A DNA stretch of 24,343 nt from Gemmatimonadota bacterium. Lineage in GTDB: Bacteria; Gemmatimonadota; Gemmatimonadetes; Gemmatimonadales; Gemmatimonadaceae. Every line of letters starts with the position of its first letter. Within the stretch, counting starts at the first letter, position 1. The stretch is taken from contig JAQBPZ010000301.1 in assembly GCA_028287225.1 (NCBI GenBank), forward strand, positions 1-24,343. The letters run 5' to 3'. Positions 6,893-17,994 of this stretch are shown here, piece after piece. The notes beneath the pieces are model-generated. The model saw only the letters and a list, made by a program, of their open reading frames with translations, did no database searches and had not been told where the DNA came from. The translations under genes were made by a program, and so were the position numbers.

Positions 6893-8578
6893 ATGCCGAT
6901 GGGCCTCGCCTCACTCCGACACGCGCCGCTGCTCCTCGTGACCGCGCTCCTCGCGTCGGGCGCCGCCACAGCCGGGGACGCCACGGCGCAGACGACATCC
7001 CGCGACTGGCTCAGCTACAACGGCAATCATGCCAACGACCGCTTCTCGCCGCTGTCGCAGATCAATGCGGCCAACGTGAACCAGCTCCGCCGCATCTGCA
7101 CCTTCAGCACGGACGACACCGTCGCCTTCCAGCCGAGTCCCGTTGCCGCGGGCGGCACGCTCTACTTCACCACGTACAACGCGACGTACGCCATCGACGG
7201 TGCCACGTGCGCCGAACGCTGGCGGCAGGTCCGTCCGGCGAAGCGCCCATTCCTTCCGGTGAATCGCGGCGTGGCGTACGCCGACGGCCGCGTCTTCCGC
7301 GGCACGAGCGACGCGCACGTGCTGGCACTGGACGCGGCAACAGGACACGTCGCGTGGGACGTCGTGCTCGGTGATGGGAACAAGGGGGAGTCCATCCCGA
7401 TGGCGCCGATCGCATGGAACGGACTGCTGTTCGTGGGCACCGCGGGCGGGGACAACTTCGACGTGCGGGCGCGGGTGTACGCGCTGGACCCGGCCACGGG
7501 GCGGGTGGTCTGGCGCTTCGACACCGTGCCGGACAGCGGACCGGCGGCGCGCACGTGGCTCAAGCGCTCCGCGGCCAACCCGCCCACCGGCGGAGGGATG
7601 TGGACCTCCCTCACGGTGGATACCGCGCGAGGCGTGCTCTACGTGCCCACGGGCAACGCCGCGCCCGACTTCGTCGAGCAGCTCCACCCGGGTGACAATC
7701 TGTACACCACGGGGATTCTCGCGCTGGAGGCGAGGACCGGGCGCCTGCTCGGTTTCGTGCAGCCCATCAAGCACGACTTTCACGACTGGGACATCGCGGC
7801 GGCGCCCGCACTCGTCACCACGCGCGCCGGGCGGTCGATGCTCGTCGCGCCGGGCAAGGACGGCCTGCTATATGGAATAGAGCGGTCGGGGATCGACCGC
7901 GTGGCCTCCGCCCCGCCCGGAGTCCGTCAGATGGGCGGCGCCCGCGATGCGCTGTATGGCACCGCGGGTCCCAACGGGATGGTCGTTCGCTATCGCACCC
8001 CGACCACGACGCGCAGCAACACGACGACGCCGCTCCGCAGCGACCGCGACACGCGGTTCTGCCCCGGCTCCCAGGGCGGCACGGAGTGGGGCGGGCCGGC
8101 GTGGAACGCGTCGCTGAACATGGTGTTCGTGAACGCGGTGGACTGGTGCACCTCCGTGCGCCTGGCCCGGCTCGACACGCTGCGCGGCGCACCCGGCGGA
8201 GCGTGGACGGGAGACTACCAGGGGGGCTTCGGACGCCAGGACCCGAAGGATCGCTGGCAGGGCTGGCTCACGGCGGTCGATGCGGACAATGGGCAGGTGC
8301 GCTGGAAGTACCGGTCGCGGGCACCGCTGCTCGCGCCCGTCACGGCGACCGCGGGCGGGATCCTGATCACCGGCGAGGTCACGGGCGACGTGCTCGCGCT
8401 GGACGCGCGCACCGGGCGCGTCCTCTGGCGCGATGACACCGGGCAGGCCATCGGCGCCGGCATCACGCCGTACGAAGTGAACGGCGCCGAGCGCTTCGCC
8501 GTGCCGACCGGGATCAACTCGCCGATCTGGCCCGTGACCGGCGGTCCGGCTCGCGTTCACGTGTACGGCCTGCGGTGA
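6893..8578 (+). CDS. exported PQQ-type beta-propeller dehydrogenase-like protein
   Basis: A 561-residue protein with a signal peptide (MPMGLASLRHAPLLLVTALL... AQ near residue 33), so periplasmic or outer-envelope. The mature N-terminus DWLSYNGNHANDRFSPLSQI corresponds to the opening of PQQ alcohol dehydrogenases. Repeated propeller blades follow, such as ALDAATGHVAWDVVLG, YALDPATGRVVWRFDT and ALDARTGRVLWRDDTG, plus KHDFHDWDIAAAPALV. These enzymes oxidise alcohols or sugars and pass electrons to cytochromes. No CxxCH haem motif and no adjacent Cys-Cys pair is present, so an external acceptor would be needed and true PQQ activity is uncertain. Start ATG 6893 follows GGAGG (6882-6886) by 6 nt. 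No cytochrome or PQQ biosynthesis gene is nearby. Confidence 0.85.
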   Translation: MPMGLASLRHAPLLLVTALLASGAATAGDATAQTTSRDWLSYNGNHANDRFSPLSQINAANVNQLRRICTFSTDDTVAFQPSPVAAGGTLYFTTYNATYAIDGATCAERWRQVRPAKRPFLPVNRGVAYADGRVFRGTSDAHVLALDAATGHVAWDVVLGDGNKGESIPMAPIAWNGLLFVGTAGGDNFDVRARVYALDPATGRVVWRFDTVPDSGPAARTWLKRSAANPPTGGGMWTSLTVDTARGVLYVPTGNAAPDFVEQLHPGDNLYTTGILALEARTGRLLGFVQPIKHDFHDWDIAAAPALVTTRAGRSMLVAPGKDGLLYGIERSGIDRVASAPPGVRQMGGARDALYGTAGPNGMVVRYRTPTTTRSNTTTPLRSDRDTRFCPGSQGGTEWGGPAWNASLNMVFVNAVDWCTSVRLARLDTLRGAPGGAWTGDYQGGFGRQDPKDRWQGWLTAVDADNGQVRWKYRSRAPLLAPVTATAGGILITGEVTGDVLALDARTGRVLWRDDTGQAIGAGITPYEVNGAERFAVPTGINSPIWPVTGGPARVHVYGLR

Positions 8579-8720
8579 GTGGCAGCGCCTGCTCTGCGGT
8601 CCGGTGCCCAGCGTGATCGTGGGAACACCGGGCCGCGGAGCGGCGTTCACGCTGGTGATGCCGAGCTCGCCAGACCGAAGCACGCAGACGCAACGGTGCC
8701 TCGCGCAGCCACGGGCGTCG

Positions 8721-8736
8721 ATATAGGATAAACATA
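8721..8736 (+). promoter_or_regulatory. AT-rich island, candidate promoter core for the hybrid kinase gene
   Basis: The 16 bases ATATAGGATAAACATA are a striking AT-rich patch in an otherwise GC-rich 284-bp spacer, about 130 nt before the kinase ATG. They could hold a -10 element (TATAGG or TAGGAT). I see no good -35 box at 16-18 nt upstream, so this is a suggestion only. The rest of the 8579-8862 spacer shows no gene. Confidence 0.2.
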
Positions 8737-8862
8737 CGGCGGTAGTCCAATTGCGTTGGGTATCAGCAGGCACATCTGCACTGGTGCTGCACCCGGCAGG
8801 CGCGAGTTCGAATCCGTTCGCGATTCGCGCTGTCGGCGCAGATCCTCCCCCAGCTCCCCCAG

Positions 8863-11958
<3,096 letters not shown>

Positions 11959-11964
11959 CGCCCG

Positions 11965-13254
11965 TCAGAGGACGCGTGTGATCAGGTTCGCCCCCCATTC
12001 CGCGACGTGCTCGGTCCACGGCCGCGCGCGGAAGCTCGCCAGGTCGATCGGCACGGCGTGGCGCAGGTCGTCCTCGAAGATCGCGTTCATCCGTGCGCCG
12101 AACCCCTGATCCAGCACCATCAGCGTGACCTCGTCGTTGAGCGCCAGCGAGCGATTGTCGAAGTTCATCGTGCCGATGGATGCCCACGCGCCATCCACCA
12201 CGAACGTCTTGGCGTGCAGCGTGGTCGGCTGCCACTCGTAGATGCGGACGCCCACGGCGAGCAGGCGCTCGTAGCGGGCTCGCCCCGCCGTGCGCGCGAG
12301 CCGCACGTCGGTGCGCGGGCCGGCGAGCAGGAGCCGCACGTCCACGCCGCGCCGCGCCGCATCGGCCAGCAGCTGGGTGAAGTTGTCATCGGGCGCGAAG
12401 TAGGCGTTCGTCACGTAGATGGTCCTGCGCGCGCCGGCGATGGACATGGCGAGGAAGCGCTCCGCGGCCGTGCTGCCGAGCGTGGGTGACGCGAACAGCA
12501 GGCCGGCCAGGGCGACGCCGCCCGAATCCCGCTCCACCGTCATGCGCCCCGTGACCAGCGTGCCCGTCGCCTCCGTCCACGCCGCCGCGAACGCCGCCTG
12601 GAGCTGCCGCACCGCGGGCCCCTCGAACCGCACGTTGGTCTCGCGCCAGCCGCCGCGGGTGTGTCCGTCGCCGAGCCACTTGTCGTCCAGCCCGAAGCCG
12701 CCGGTCCACGCGATCCGTCCGTCGATGACGTAGCCGCGGATGTGCGAGCGGTTCTGGAGGACGTAGAGGTTGGAGAGCCGCAGCGGGCGGAAGGGCACTG
12801 CGAGCACCCCGCCCTTCCGCAGGGCGACGAGATGCTCCTCCGGAATGTCCTGGTTGCCGAAGGCGTCGTAGAGCAGGAAGACCCGCACGCCCGCCGCGGC
12901 GCGCTCGAGCAGGATGGCGTGCAGCGTGTCCGCCACCTGCCCCGGCATGCCGTAGTACGTCTGGATGGTGATGGACGTCTGCGCGGAGCGCAGGTCCTGC
13001 CAGAGCCGAGGGAAGGTGCCGTCGCCATTCAGCGCGAGCTCCACCCGGTTGCCGCCCATGAGCGCGGTGCCGGTGAGCACCGCGACGCTCAATGGGAACT
13101 GCGGCTCGGCTGGCGACACCGGCGCCCCGTCGGCGCCGACGCCGCGGACGTGGCGCACCGCGGTGCCGCGCGTGATGAAGAGGAAGCCGATCAGCGCGGT
13201 CAGCAGCACGACCGCGATCAGGGTCCATCGGATGGCGATCGCCGCGTAGCTCAT
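11965..13254 (-). CDS. phospholipase D / cardiolipin synthase-like protein with a variant first HKD motif
   Basis: A 429-residue membrane-anchored PLD-superfamily protein. An N-terminal helix (about 9-27) is followed by two PLDc domains. The second catalytic motif is intact: H347, K349 and D354 in LHAKTFVVDGAWASIGTMNF. The first reads HIRGYVIDG, giving H171 and D178 but Arg173 where the HxKxxxxD consensus has Lys. Other family features are TIQTYYGMPGQVADTLHAIL, WTGGFGLDDKWLG, and NFDNRSLALNDEV. Cardiolipin synthases transfer a phosphatidyl group to glycerol or phosphatidylglycerol at the inner membrane; that role is likely but unproven here. Only a weak GGGG precedes ATG 13254. The 160-bp spacer upstream contains a strong hairpin. 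Confidence 0.88.
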   Translation of the reverse strand: MSYAAIAIRWTLIAVVLLTALIGFLFITRGTAVRHVRGVGADGAPVSPAEPQFPLSVAVLTGTALMGGNRVELALNGDGTFPRLWQDLRSAQTSITIQTYYGMPGQVADTLHAILLERAAAGVRVFLLYDAFGNQDIPEEHLVALRKGGVLAVPFRPLRLSNLYVLQNRSHIRGYVIDGRIAWTGGFGLDDKWLGDGHTRGGWRETNVRFEGPAVRQLQAAFAAAWTEATGTLVTGRMTVERDSGGVALAGLLFASPTLGSTAAERFLAMSIAGARRTIYVTNAYFAPDDNFTQLLADAARRGVDVRLLLAGPRTDVRLARTAGRARYERLLAVGVRIYEWQPTTLHAKTFVVDGAWASIGTMNFDNRSLALNDEVTLMVLDQGFGARMNAIFEDDLRHAVPIDLASFRARPWTEHVAEWGANLITRVL

Positions 13255-13361
13255 CGCCCCGCGCCGCGCCGCGCCGCCGGCGCCGGGAAGCTGGCGTCAC
13301 GAGACTCGCCCACGCTCGCCGATCGATGACATCATGGAGATTCTCGATACGCGAAGGTGGT

Positions 13362-13387
13362 GCGTCGGCACTCTCCAGTGCCGACGC
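13362..13387. terminator. perfect 11-bp stem hairpin, possible terminator
   Basis: GCGTCGGCACT (13362-13372) and AGTGCCGACGC (13377-13387) are perfect inverted repeats around a 4-nt CTCC loop. The hairpin lies just downstream (minus strand) of the stop at 13415 that ends the broken zwf region and about 108 nt before the PLD start. There is no T tract on either side, so it may be a U-less terminator or a protein-binding palindrome. Confidence 0.5.
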
Positions 13388-13397
13388 CGCCCGCCAG

Positions 13398-13415
13398 TGC
13401 AAGAAGGCTGCGCGT
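13398..13415. repeat. copy 2 of the 18-nt intergenic motif
   Basis: TGCAAGAAGGCTGCGCGT differs at one of 18 positions from the copy at 15782-15799. It ends at the last base of the TGA that closes the remnant 3' frame and lies about 143 nt upstream of the PLD start on the minus strand. Confidence 0.4.
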
Positions 13416-13524
13416 CAGCCTCCCCCCCTGATCTCGCGCACGGTCGCCTGGCCGGGCTGCTCGTAGCCGAGGAGCCAGGCGCCGGCGAAGGAGACGAGGA
13501 AGGCCGTGAGCGCGGGGAGCTCGT
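13415..13524 (-). pseudogene. 3' end of an unidentified gene, fused out of frame to the zwf fragment
   Basis: Directly after the zwf-like part the minus strand carries, in a different frame, about 35 codons with very strong G/C third-position bias. They read ELPALTAFLVSFAGAWLLGY followed by EQPGQATVREIRGGG and a TGA at 13417-13415. The hydrophobic run looks like a C-terminal membrane helix or core segment. It does not match the G6PD continuation and I do not recognise the family. Codon bias suggests it is the genuine tail of another gene that was joined here by a deletion. No start codon or upstream body remains. Confidence 0.5.
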
Positions 13525-13971
13525 GCCGAAGGGCTTCTCCACGACGATGCGGCTGCCACCGGGCAGGCCGGCGTCGCCGAGCGCCGCGACTGCCGGCGCG
13601 AACAGGCCCGGCGGCAGTGCGAGATACGCGGCCACCGGCGGGAGCGCGTCGCGCGACGCTTCGGCCCGGGTGGACTCGAGCAGCGTGCGCACCTCCTCGG
13701 CCGCGCCCTTTCCGCCGACGTCCACGCGGCAGTAGCGAAGCCGTCCGAGCAGCCGCTCGCGAGCGTGGGCCGGAACTTCCTTCGCGTGCTCGCCGAGTCG
13801 CTTCGCGGCATGACGGCGGAATTCGTCGTCGCTCAATCGCTCGCGGCCGGCACCGATAACCTGCAGCGACTCCGGAGCCTCCGCCCGGGCGTCGAGCTCC
13901 GCGAGCGCGGGCAGCAGGAACCTGCCCGCGAGGTCGCCGGTGGCACCGAAGAGAAGCAGGCGATCGATCAT
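13525..13971 (-). pseudogene. zwf: truncated 5' part of glucose-6-phosphate dehydrogenase
   Basis: About 149 codons match the NADP-binding N-terminus of G6PD: RLLLFGATGDLAGRFLLPAL (Rossmann GxTGDL motif), then AYLALPPGLFAPAVAAL and RIVVEKPFG. Homology stops right after KPFG; the catalytic RIDHYLGKE segment and the C-terminal domain (full length is about 450-500 residues) are absent. The open frame continues to 13297 but with low-complexity, non-homologous residues and lost codon bias. The ATG at 13971 is 22 nt downstream of the VOC gene stop and lacks a clear Shine-Dalgarno sequence, so it was probably cotranscribed. It cannot have G6PD activity. Whether a full zwf exists elsewhere cannot be seen. 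Confidence 0.85.
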
Positions 13972-13993
13972 TGCGCGAGTCGATGCAGGGAGA

Positions 13994-14941
13994 TCACCGC
14001 GCGTCGCCGACCCGCAGCCGTACGCGGGTCAACCATGGATCATGCGTGATGAGGTCGGCGTCGTCCCGCTCCACGGGATAGCCCGCGGCAGCGAGACTCG
14101 TTGCGCTCGCCACCAGGCTCGCGGCGTCGGGCAGCTCGATGGTCCACTCCAGCAGGCGCGCATCATCCTCGTCCGGGGGGAGCGCGCCACTCCCGGCCCA
14201 GGTGTTGGTGCCCACGTGGTGATGGTAGCCACCCGCACCGAGGAAGAGCGCGCCCGGGTAGTGCCAGACGGTGCGGTCGAAACCGAGCGCCTCGCAGAAG
14301 AAGGCGGCGGCCGGCTCGAGGGCGCCCACGTGCAGATGCACGTGGCCCATCACCGTTCCCGCCGGCATGCCGCTCCACCGCGTGCCGCCCGCCGCGTCCA
14401 CGAGGCCGGCGACGTCCACCGGGTCCGTGGCCATCATCAGCTCGCGGCCGATGCGCCGCCATTCGGTTCGTGGACGGTCCACGTACACCTCGATGCCCAG
14501 GTTGTCCGGGTCCTGCAGGTAGAACGCTTCGCTCACGAGATGATCGGCAGCGCCCGCGCTCGCATTCGTCTCCGCCAGGTGACCCACGAACCGGCCGAGC
14601 GATGCCCGGTCCGGCAGCAGGATGGCGAAGTGATAGAGTCCCAGGCGCCCCCGGTGCGGTGCCGGCGTGGCTCCGGGACGGTGCACGAGCTCCACGAGCG
14701 GCCGGTCGTCTCCGTGCGCCGCCAGCACGGCGCGCGTCGCGCCGCGCTGCAGCGGCCGCAGCCCCAGCACGCCCTCGTAGAACTCGAGGGAGCGCTCGAG
14801 GTCGGAGATGACCAGGCGCACGGGGCCGAGTCGCGTGGCCGGCGGCAGCCGAAGGCCGCGCGGCGCCTCTCCGTAGCTGCCCGGCGTGGCCGGCTCGGCA
14901 TCGGAGGCACCGCCGAAGATCGCATTCGAGTTCACGCCCAT
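13994..14941 (-). CDS. VOC family protein, catechol-2,3-dioxygenase-like (CatE type)
   Basis: A 315-residue protein made of two vicinal-oxygen-chelate modules (about 38-165 and 195-310), the arrangement of CatE-type extradiol dioxygenases. Stretches supporting this are LGPVRLVISDLERSLEFYEG, LYHFAILLPDRASLG, SEAFYLQDPDNLGIEVYVDR, MGHVHLHVG and GGYHHHVGTNTW. Probable metal ligands are H200 or H202, one of H240-242, and E265; assignment is by family analogy. It would use Fe(II) or Mn(II) to cleave an aromatic diol, but the substrate may differ. GGGAG lies 6 nt before ATG 14941. It is 40 nt downstream of the reductase gene and 22 nt upstream of the zwf fragment, apparently one transcription unit. 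Confidence 0.88.
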   Translation of the reverse strand: MGVNSNAIFGGASDAEPATPGSYGEAPRGLRLPPATRLGPVRLVISDLERSLEFYEGVLGLRPLQRGATRAVLAAHGDDRPLVELVHRPGATPAPHRGRLGLYHFAILLPDRASLGRFVGHLAETNASAGAADHLVSEAFYLQDPDNLGIEVYVDRPRTEWRRIGRELMMATDPVDVAGLVDAAGGTRWSGMPAGTVMGHVHLHVGALEPAAAFFCEALGFDRTVWHYPGALFLGAGGYHHHVGTNTWAGSGALPPDEDDARLLEWTIELPDAASLVASATSLAAAGYPVERDDADLITHDPWLTRVRLRVGDAR

Positions 14942-14981
14942 GCACTGCTCCCGCGTTGCGAGACCTGCGTCGGCATCCGTG

Positions 14982-15644
14982 TCACCCCTGCTCGGGCATG
15001 AGCAGCTTCCACCCGCTCATGAAGCCGGTGCCGAGGTGCCCCTGCAGGATGATGCCGAGGAACCCGAGCGCCTCGAGCTGCCGTGCGCGCTGGAGCCCGC
15101 CCACGTCCACCGCGTTGAGTCCACCGGATCGCACGAGCGCGGCGACGGATCTTCGCGCGTCCCCGTCGTCGCCGGCGATGAAGACGTCGAGCGGCTGGCC
15201 GGCGACCTGGCCCGCGACGAGCGTGCCGGCGAAGGTGGTGTTGAACGCCTTCACGAACCTGGCGCCCTTCGGTAGTGTCGCGCGAATGGTCTCCGCGGCC
15301 GAGCTGCCGGGATCGGTGACGAGGTCATCGAACCGCTCGTTGAGCGGGTTCGAGATGTCGATCACGATCTTGCCCTCGAGCTCGGCGCCGAGCATTCGCG
15401 CAACTTCGAGGTTGGCTGCGTACGAGCTCGCGAGGATGACCACGTCGCTGGCCGGCACGGCCTCCGACGGTGTCTCGGCGATGGCGATCCGCGCGCCTCC
15501 GGGCCTGGTGCCTCCAAGCTCGGACGCGATGGCCTCGGGCTTCGCGGCGTCGATGTCGAACAGCGTCAGCTCGTTGCCGCCGCCGGCCAGGCGGATGGCG
15601 ATGGCGCGGCCCATGTTGCCGGTACCGATGATCAGCACGCGCAT
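14982..15644 (-). CDS. NAD(P)-binding oxidoreductase, NADPH:F420 reductase-like family
   Basis: A 220-residue Rossmann protein starting MRVLIIGTGNMGRAIAIRLA, with the dinucleotide motif GTGNMG at 7-12. Later family stretches are VIDISNPLNERF, ARFVKAFNTTFAGTL, DVFIAGDDGDARRSVAALV and a C-terminal FLGIILQGHLGTGFMSGWKL. The closest family I recognise is the coenzyme F420-dependent NADP oxidoreductase group, many bacterial members of which do not use F420, so the reaction is uncertain. ATG 15644 is chosen because the Rossmann strand begins immediately after it and a GGGGA lies 7 nt upstream; a much longer in-frame extension to 16217 is non-coding in character. It heads the minus-strand run with the VOC gene. 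Confidence 0.87.
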   Translation of the reverse strand: MRVLIIGTGNMGRAIAIRLAGGGNELTLFDIDAAKPEAIASELGGTRPGGARIAIAETPSEAVPASDVVILASSYAANLEVARMLGAELEGKIVIDISNPLNERFDDLVTDPGSSAAETIRATLPKGARFVKAFNTTFAGTLVAGQVAGQPLDVFIAGDDGDARRSVAALVRSGGLNAVDVGGLQRARQLEALGFLGIILQGHLGTGFMSGWKLLMPEQG

Positions 15645-16021
15645 CGTGTCATCCCCAATCGCGAGGTGGGAGCATCGCCGCCATCGCGACGGAGCCCGTG
15701 CTCGCTGGAGGCCAGCGTGTCGTGAACGACGGTCGTTGGCAGCGCGAGGTGGCGGCGGCGGACGGCGGGACGTGGTGGCCCTGCAAGAATGCTGCGCGTG
15801 GACGTTCGCGAGCTGCGAGCCTGCGCCCCGGGGCGTCGAGAGGCAGGCGCTGCCGTTGCGCGCGTCGTTACGCATATCTCGATGGCACCCGGGACGCATG
15901 CTCCTTGCACTCGCACGCCCCACGGCGGTAGCGCCCGCCTGCCGCGTGTCGTCGACGCGATTGCAACAGCACCAGTGTCCGGCGGCAGCGGCGCGATCAT
16001 GGACATGAGCAGGCACACGCG
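15645..16021. other. divergent intergenic region between reductase and histidine kinase genes
   Basis: This 377-bp spacer separates two divergent genes and should hold both promoters. Frames crossing it have no family features. The visible item is a motif copy at 15782-15799; a weaker similar string, GACGCATGCTCCTTGCAC, occurs on the opposite orientation at 15893-15910. I see no convincing -35/-10 pair and no hairpin. Confidence 0.5.
15782..15799. repeat. copy 3 of the 18-nt intergenic motif
   Basis: TGCAAGAATGCTGCGCGT, one mismatch from the copy at 13398-13415. It lies about 137 nt upstream of the reductase ATG on the minus strand, nearly the same distance as copy 2 from the PLD ATG (about 143 nt). 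Confidence 0.4.
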
Positions 16022-17917
16022 ATGGCGGCAGCACACGAGGACAACCGAGAGGAGGCAGCGCGCCGCGTCGCCGCTCCGGCGGGCCGGCGGGCGTCGGACG
16101 CGGACCCGCTCTCCGCGCGCGACCGCGCCGCGCTCCGCCATGGCGGGGGCACGCGCCTGCCGGTGGTGTTCGTGCTCGTCTCGCTGGCATTGGCGCTCCT
16201 CGTGCCACGCGTCGCACAGCGGCGCGTGAACGCGCTCCGAGACAACATCAACCTCGTCGCCGAGCCGGCGCGATCGCGCGTGGCCGCCATCCAGCTCGAC
16301 CTCGCGCTCGAGGCGGCCGCGCGTCGCGGCTATCTCCTGACCGGCGACGTGCAGCTCGCGCGCGAGATCACGGCCTCGCGTCTCCGGCGGCGCGAGGCGG
16401 AGCAACAGCTCCTCGCGCTCGCGAGCCGGCTGGGTGCGCCAGTCGCCGACGAGATCGCGGCGCTCGAGGCACCACTCGCGGCCGCGGACGCGCAGCTCGA
16501 CTCCACCGTCGTCGTGGACCGGGACCACCCCGCGCTGCCGGCGAACATCGCGGCGCAGCAGCAGCGCTTCGACGACGCGCTGGCCGCGACCGCGCGTCTC
16601 TACGTGGCCATCCGCCAGGAGGCCGAGGCGCAGCGCGAGCGCATCGCCACGACGGAGAACGCCGTCTCCCTGCTGACCGGCGCACTCGTGCTGCTCGGGC
16701 TGGGCGCGGCCATCATGGTGGCGCGCCTGGGCGCGCGCTTCCACCGGCTCGCCCTGCGCCTCGACGAGAGCGACGCACGCTTCCGCCAGATCGCCGAGAA
16801 CCTGAGCGCCGTCGTCTGGCTCAGCGACCCGTCGTTCCGGCAGCACCTCTACGTCAACGGCGCCTACGAGCGGCTCTGGGGGCGGTCCCGGGAGAGCCTG
16901 CTCGCGGATCCCGGCTCCTTTCTGGACAGCGTGCATCCCGACGATCGGGACCGCGTCCGCGCGTCCCTCGCGGGAATCGAGCAGGGTGAGGCGGACGTGG
17001 AGTTCCGGGTCGTGCGCCCCGATGGCGAGATCCGCTGGTCATGGGCGCGCAACTTCGCGGTGCGCGACGACGAGGGACGGATCTTCCGCATCGCCGGCAT
17101 CATCGAGGACATCACCGACCGGCGCGAGCACGCGCTGGAGCGGGAGCGCCTGCTGGACAACGAGCGGCAGGCGCACGCCGCGTCCGAGCGGCGCCGGCTG
17201 GAGGTGGAGCGGATCACCGAGAGCCGCGCGCGGCTGATCCGCGGCTTCACGCACGACGTGAAGAATCCCCTCGGCGCGGCGGACGGGTTTCTCGCCCTCC
17301 TCGAGGAGGAGATCCGAGGCACGCTCAGCGAGCCGCAGCGGGAATGGATCGCCAGGGCGCGCCGCGCCATCGACCACGCGCTGGAGCTGATCGGGCAGCT
17401 GCTGGACCTCGCACGCGCCGAGGCCGGGCAGCTCGAGATCCGCCGCACGGACACCGAGATCGCCCCACTCGTGCGCGAGGTGGCCGACGCCTTCCGCTCA
17501 CAGGCCAGTGCGAAGGGGCTGACCCTCTCCATCGAGCTGCCGCCGCAGCTCCCGGTGGTACGCACGGATCCGCGGCGGCTGCGGCAGGTCTTCGGCAACC
17601 TGGTTTCCAACGCCGTGAAGTACACCCCGCCCGGGGGACACATCCGGGTGTGCGCGGCGCCGCATCCCGACGCGCACGCGAACGACCAGCGGCTGGCGCT
17701 CACGGTGTCCGACGACGGGCCCGGCATTCCCGAGGACCGGCTGCCCCTGCTGTTCATGGAGTTCACGCGCTTCGATCCGGCAGCGGCCGAAGGCGCGGGG
17801 ATCGGTCTGGCCATCAGCCAGAAGATCGCACAGGCGCTGGGCGGCGACATCACGGTCGCCAGCCGGGTCGGCCGCGGAAGTACCTTCACGCTCGAGCTGC
17901 CAGTCGACTCCTCGTAG
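16022..17917 (+). CDS. membrane-bound PAS sensor histidine kinase
   Basis: A 631-residue sensor kinase. A basic N-terminus precedes TM1 (about 46-63, LPVVFVLVSLALALLV), then a helical periplasmic sensor of about 145 residues resembling CHASE3-type modules, TM2 (about 215-234), and a PAS_3-type domain (about 252-375, with HPDDRDRVRASL and a closing IAGIIEDITDRRE). The HisKA domain has phosphoacceptor H411 in RGFTHDVKNPLG. The HATPase domain carries NLVSNAVKYTPPGG, DDGPGIP and GAGIGLAISQKIAQALGG. There is no receiver domain and no adjacent response regulator. ATG 16022 follows a weak AGCAGG by about 8 nt. The gene is 77 nt upstream of the CPA2 antiporter on the same strand; the spacer has a weak 6-bp hairpin (17940-17960). 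Linked function is inference. Confidence 0.93.
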   Translation: MAAAHEDNREEAARRVAAPAGRRASDADPLSARDRAALRHGGGTRLPVVFVLVSLALALLVPRVAQRRVNALRDNINLVAEPARSRVAAIQLDLALEAAARRGYLLTGDVQLAREITASRLRRREAEQQLLALASRLGAPVADEIAALEAPLAAADAQLDSTVVVDRDHPALPANIAAQQQRFDDALAATARLYVAIRQEAEAQRERIATTENAVSLLTGALVLLGLGAAIMVARLGARFHRLALRLDESDARFRQIAENLSAVVWLSDPSFRQHLYVNGAYERLWGRSRESLLADPGSFLDSVHPDDRDRVRASLAGIEQGEADVEFRVVRPDGEIRWSWARNFAVRDDEGRIFRIAGIIEDITDRREHALERERLLDNERQAHAASERRRLEVERITESRARLIRGFTHDVKNPLGAADGFLALLEEEIRGTLSEPQREWIARARRAIDHALELIGQLLDLARAEAGQLEIRRTDTEIAPLVREVADAFRSQASAKGLTLSIELPPQLPVVRTDPRRLRQVFGNLVSNAVKYTPPGGHIRVCAAPHPDAHANDQRLALTVSDDGPGIPEDRLPLLFMEFTRFDPAAAEGAGIGLAISQKIAQALGGDITVASRVGRGSTFTLELPVDSS

Positions 17918-17994
17918 CACGCCACGCCGCGTACGGATTCCCAGGTGTGTCCCGCCTGGGGGTGGCCCCGGGCCCGACACGACGGTACCGCGAC

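Noticed and set aside
8805..8830. T-arm-like string GAGTTCGAATCC suggesting a tRNA
   Set aside because: The five flanking bases do not pair into a T stem and no acceptor, D or anticodon arm can be built around it.
15780..15805. Sigma-54 promoter on the minus strand (TTGCA as -12 element)
   Set aside because: The -24 GG is missing at the required 10-nt spacing in this copy, and the other two copies also lack it.
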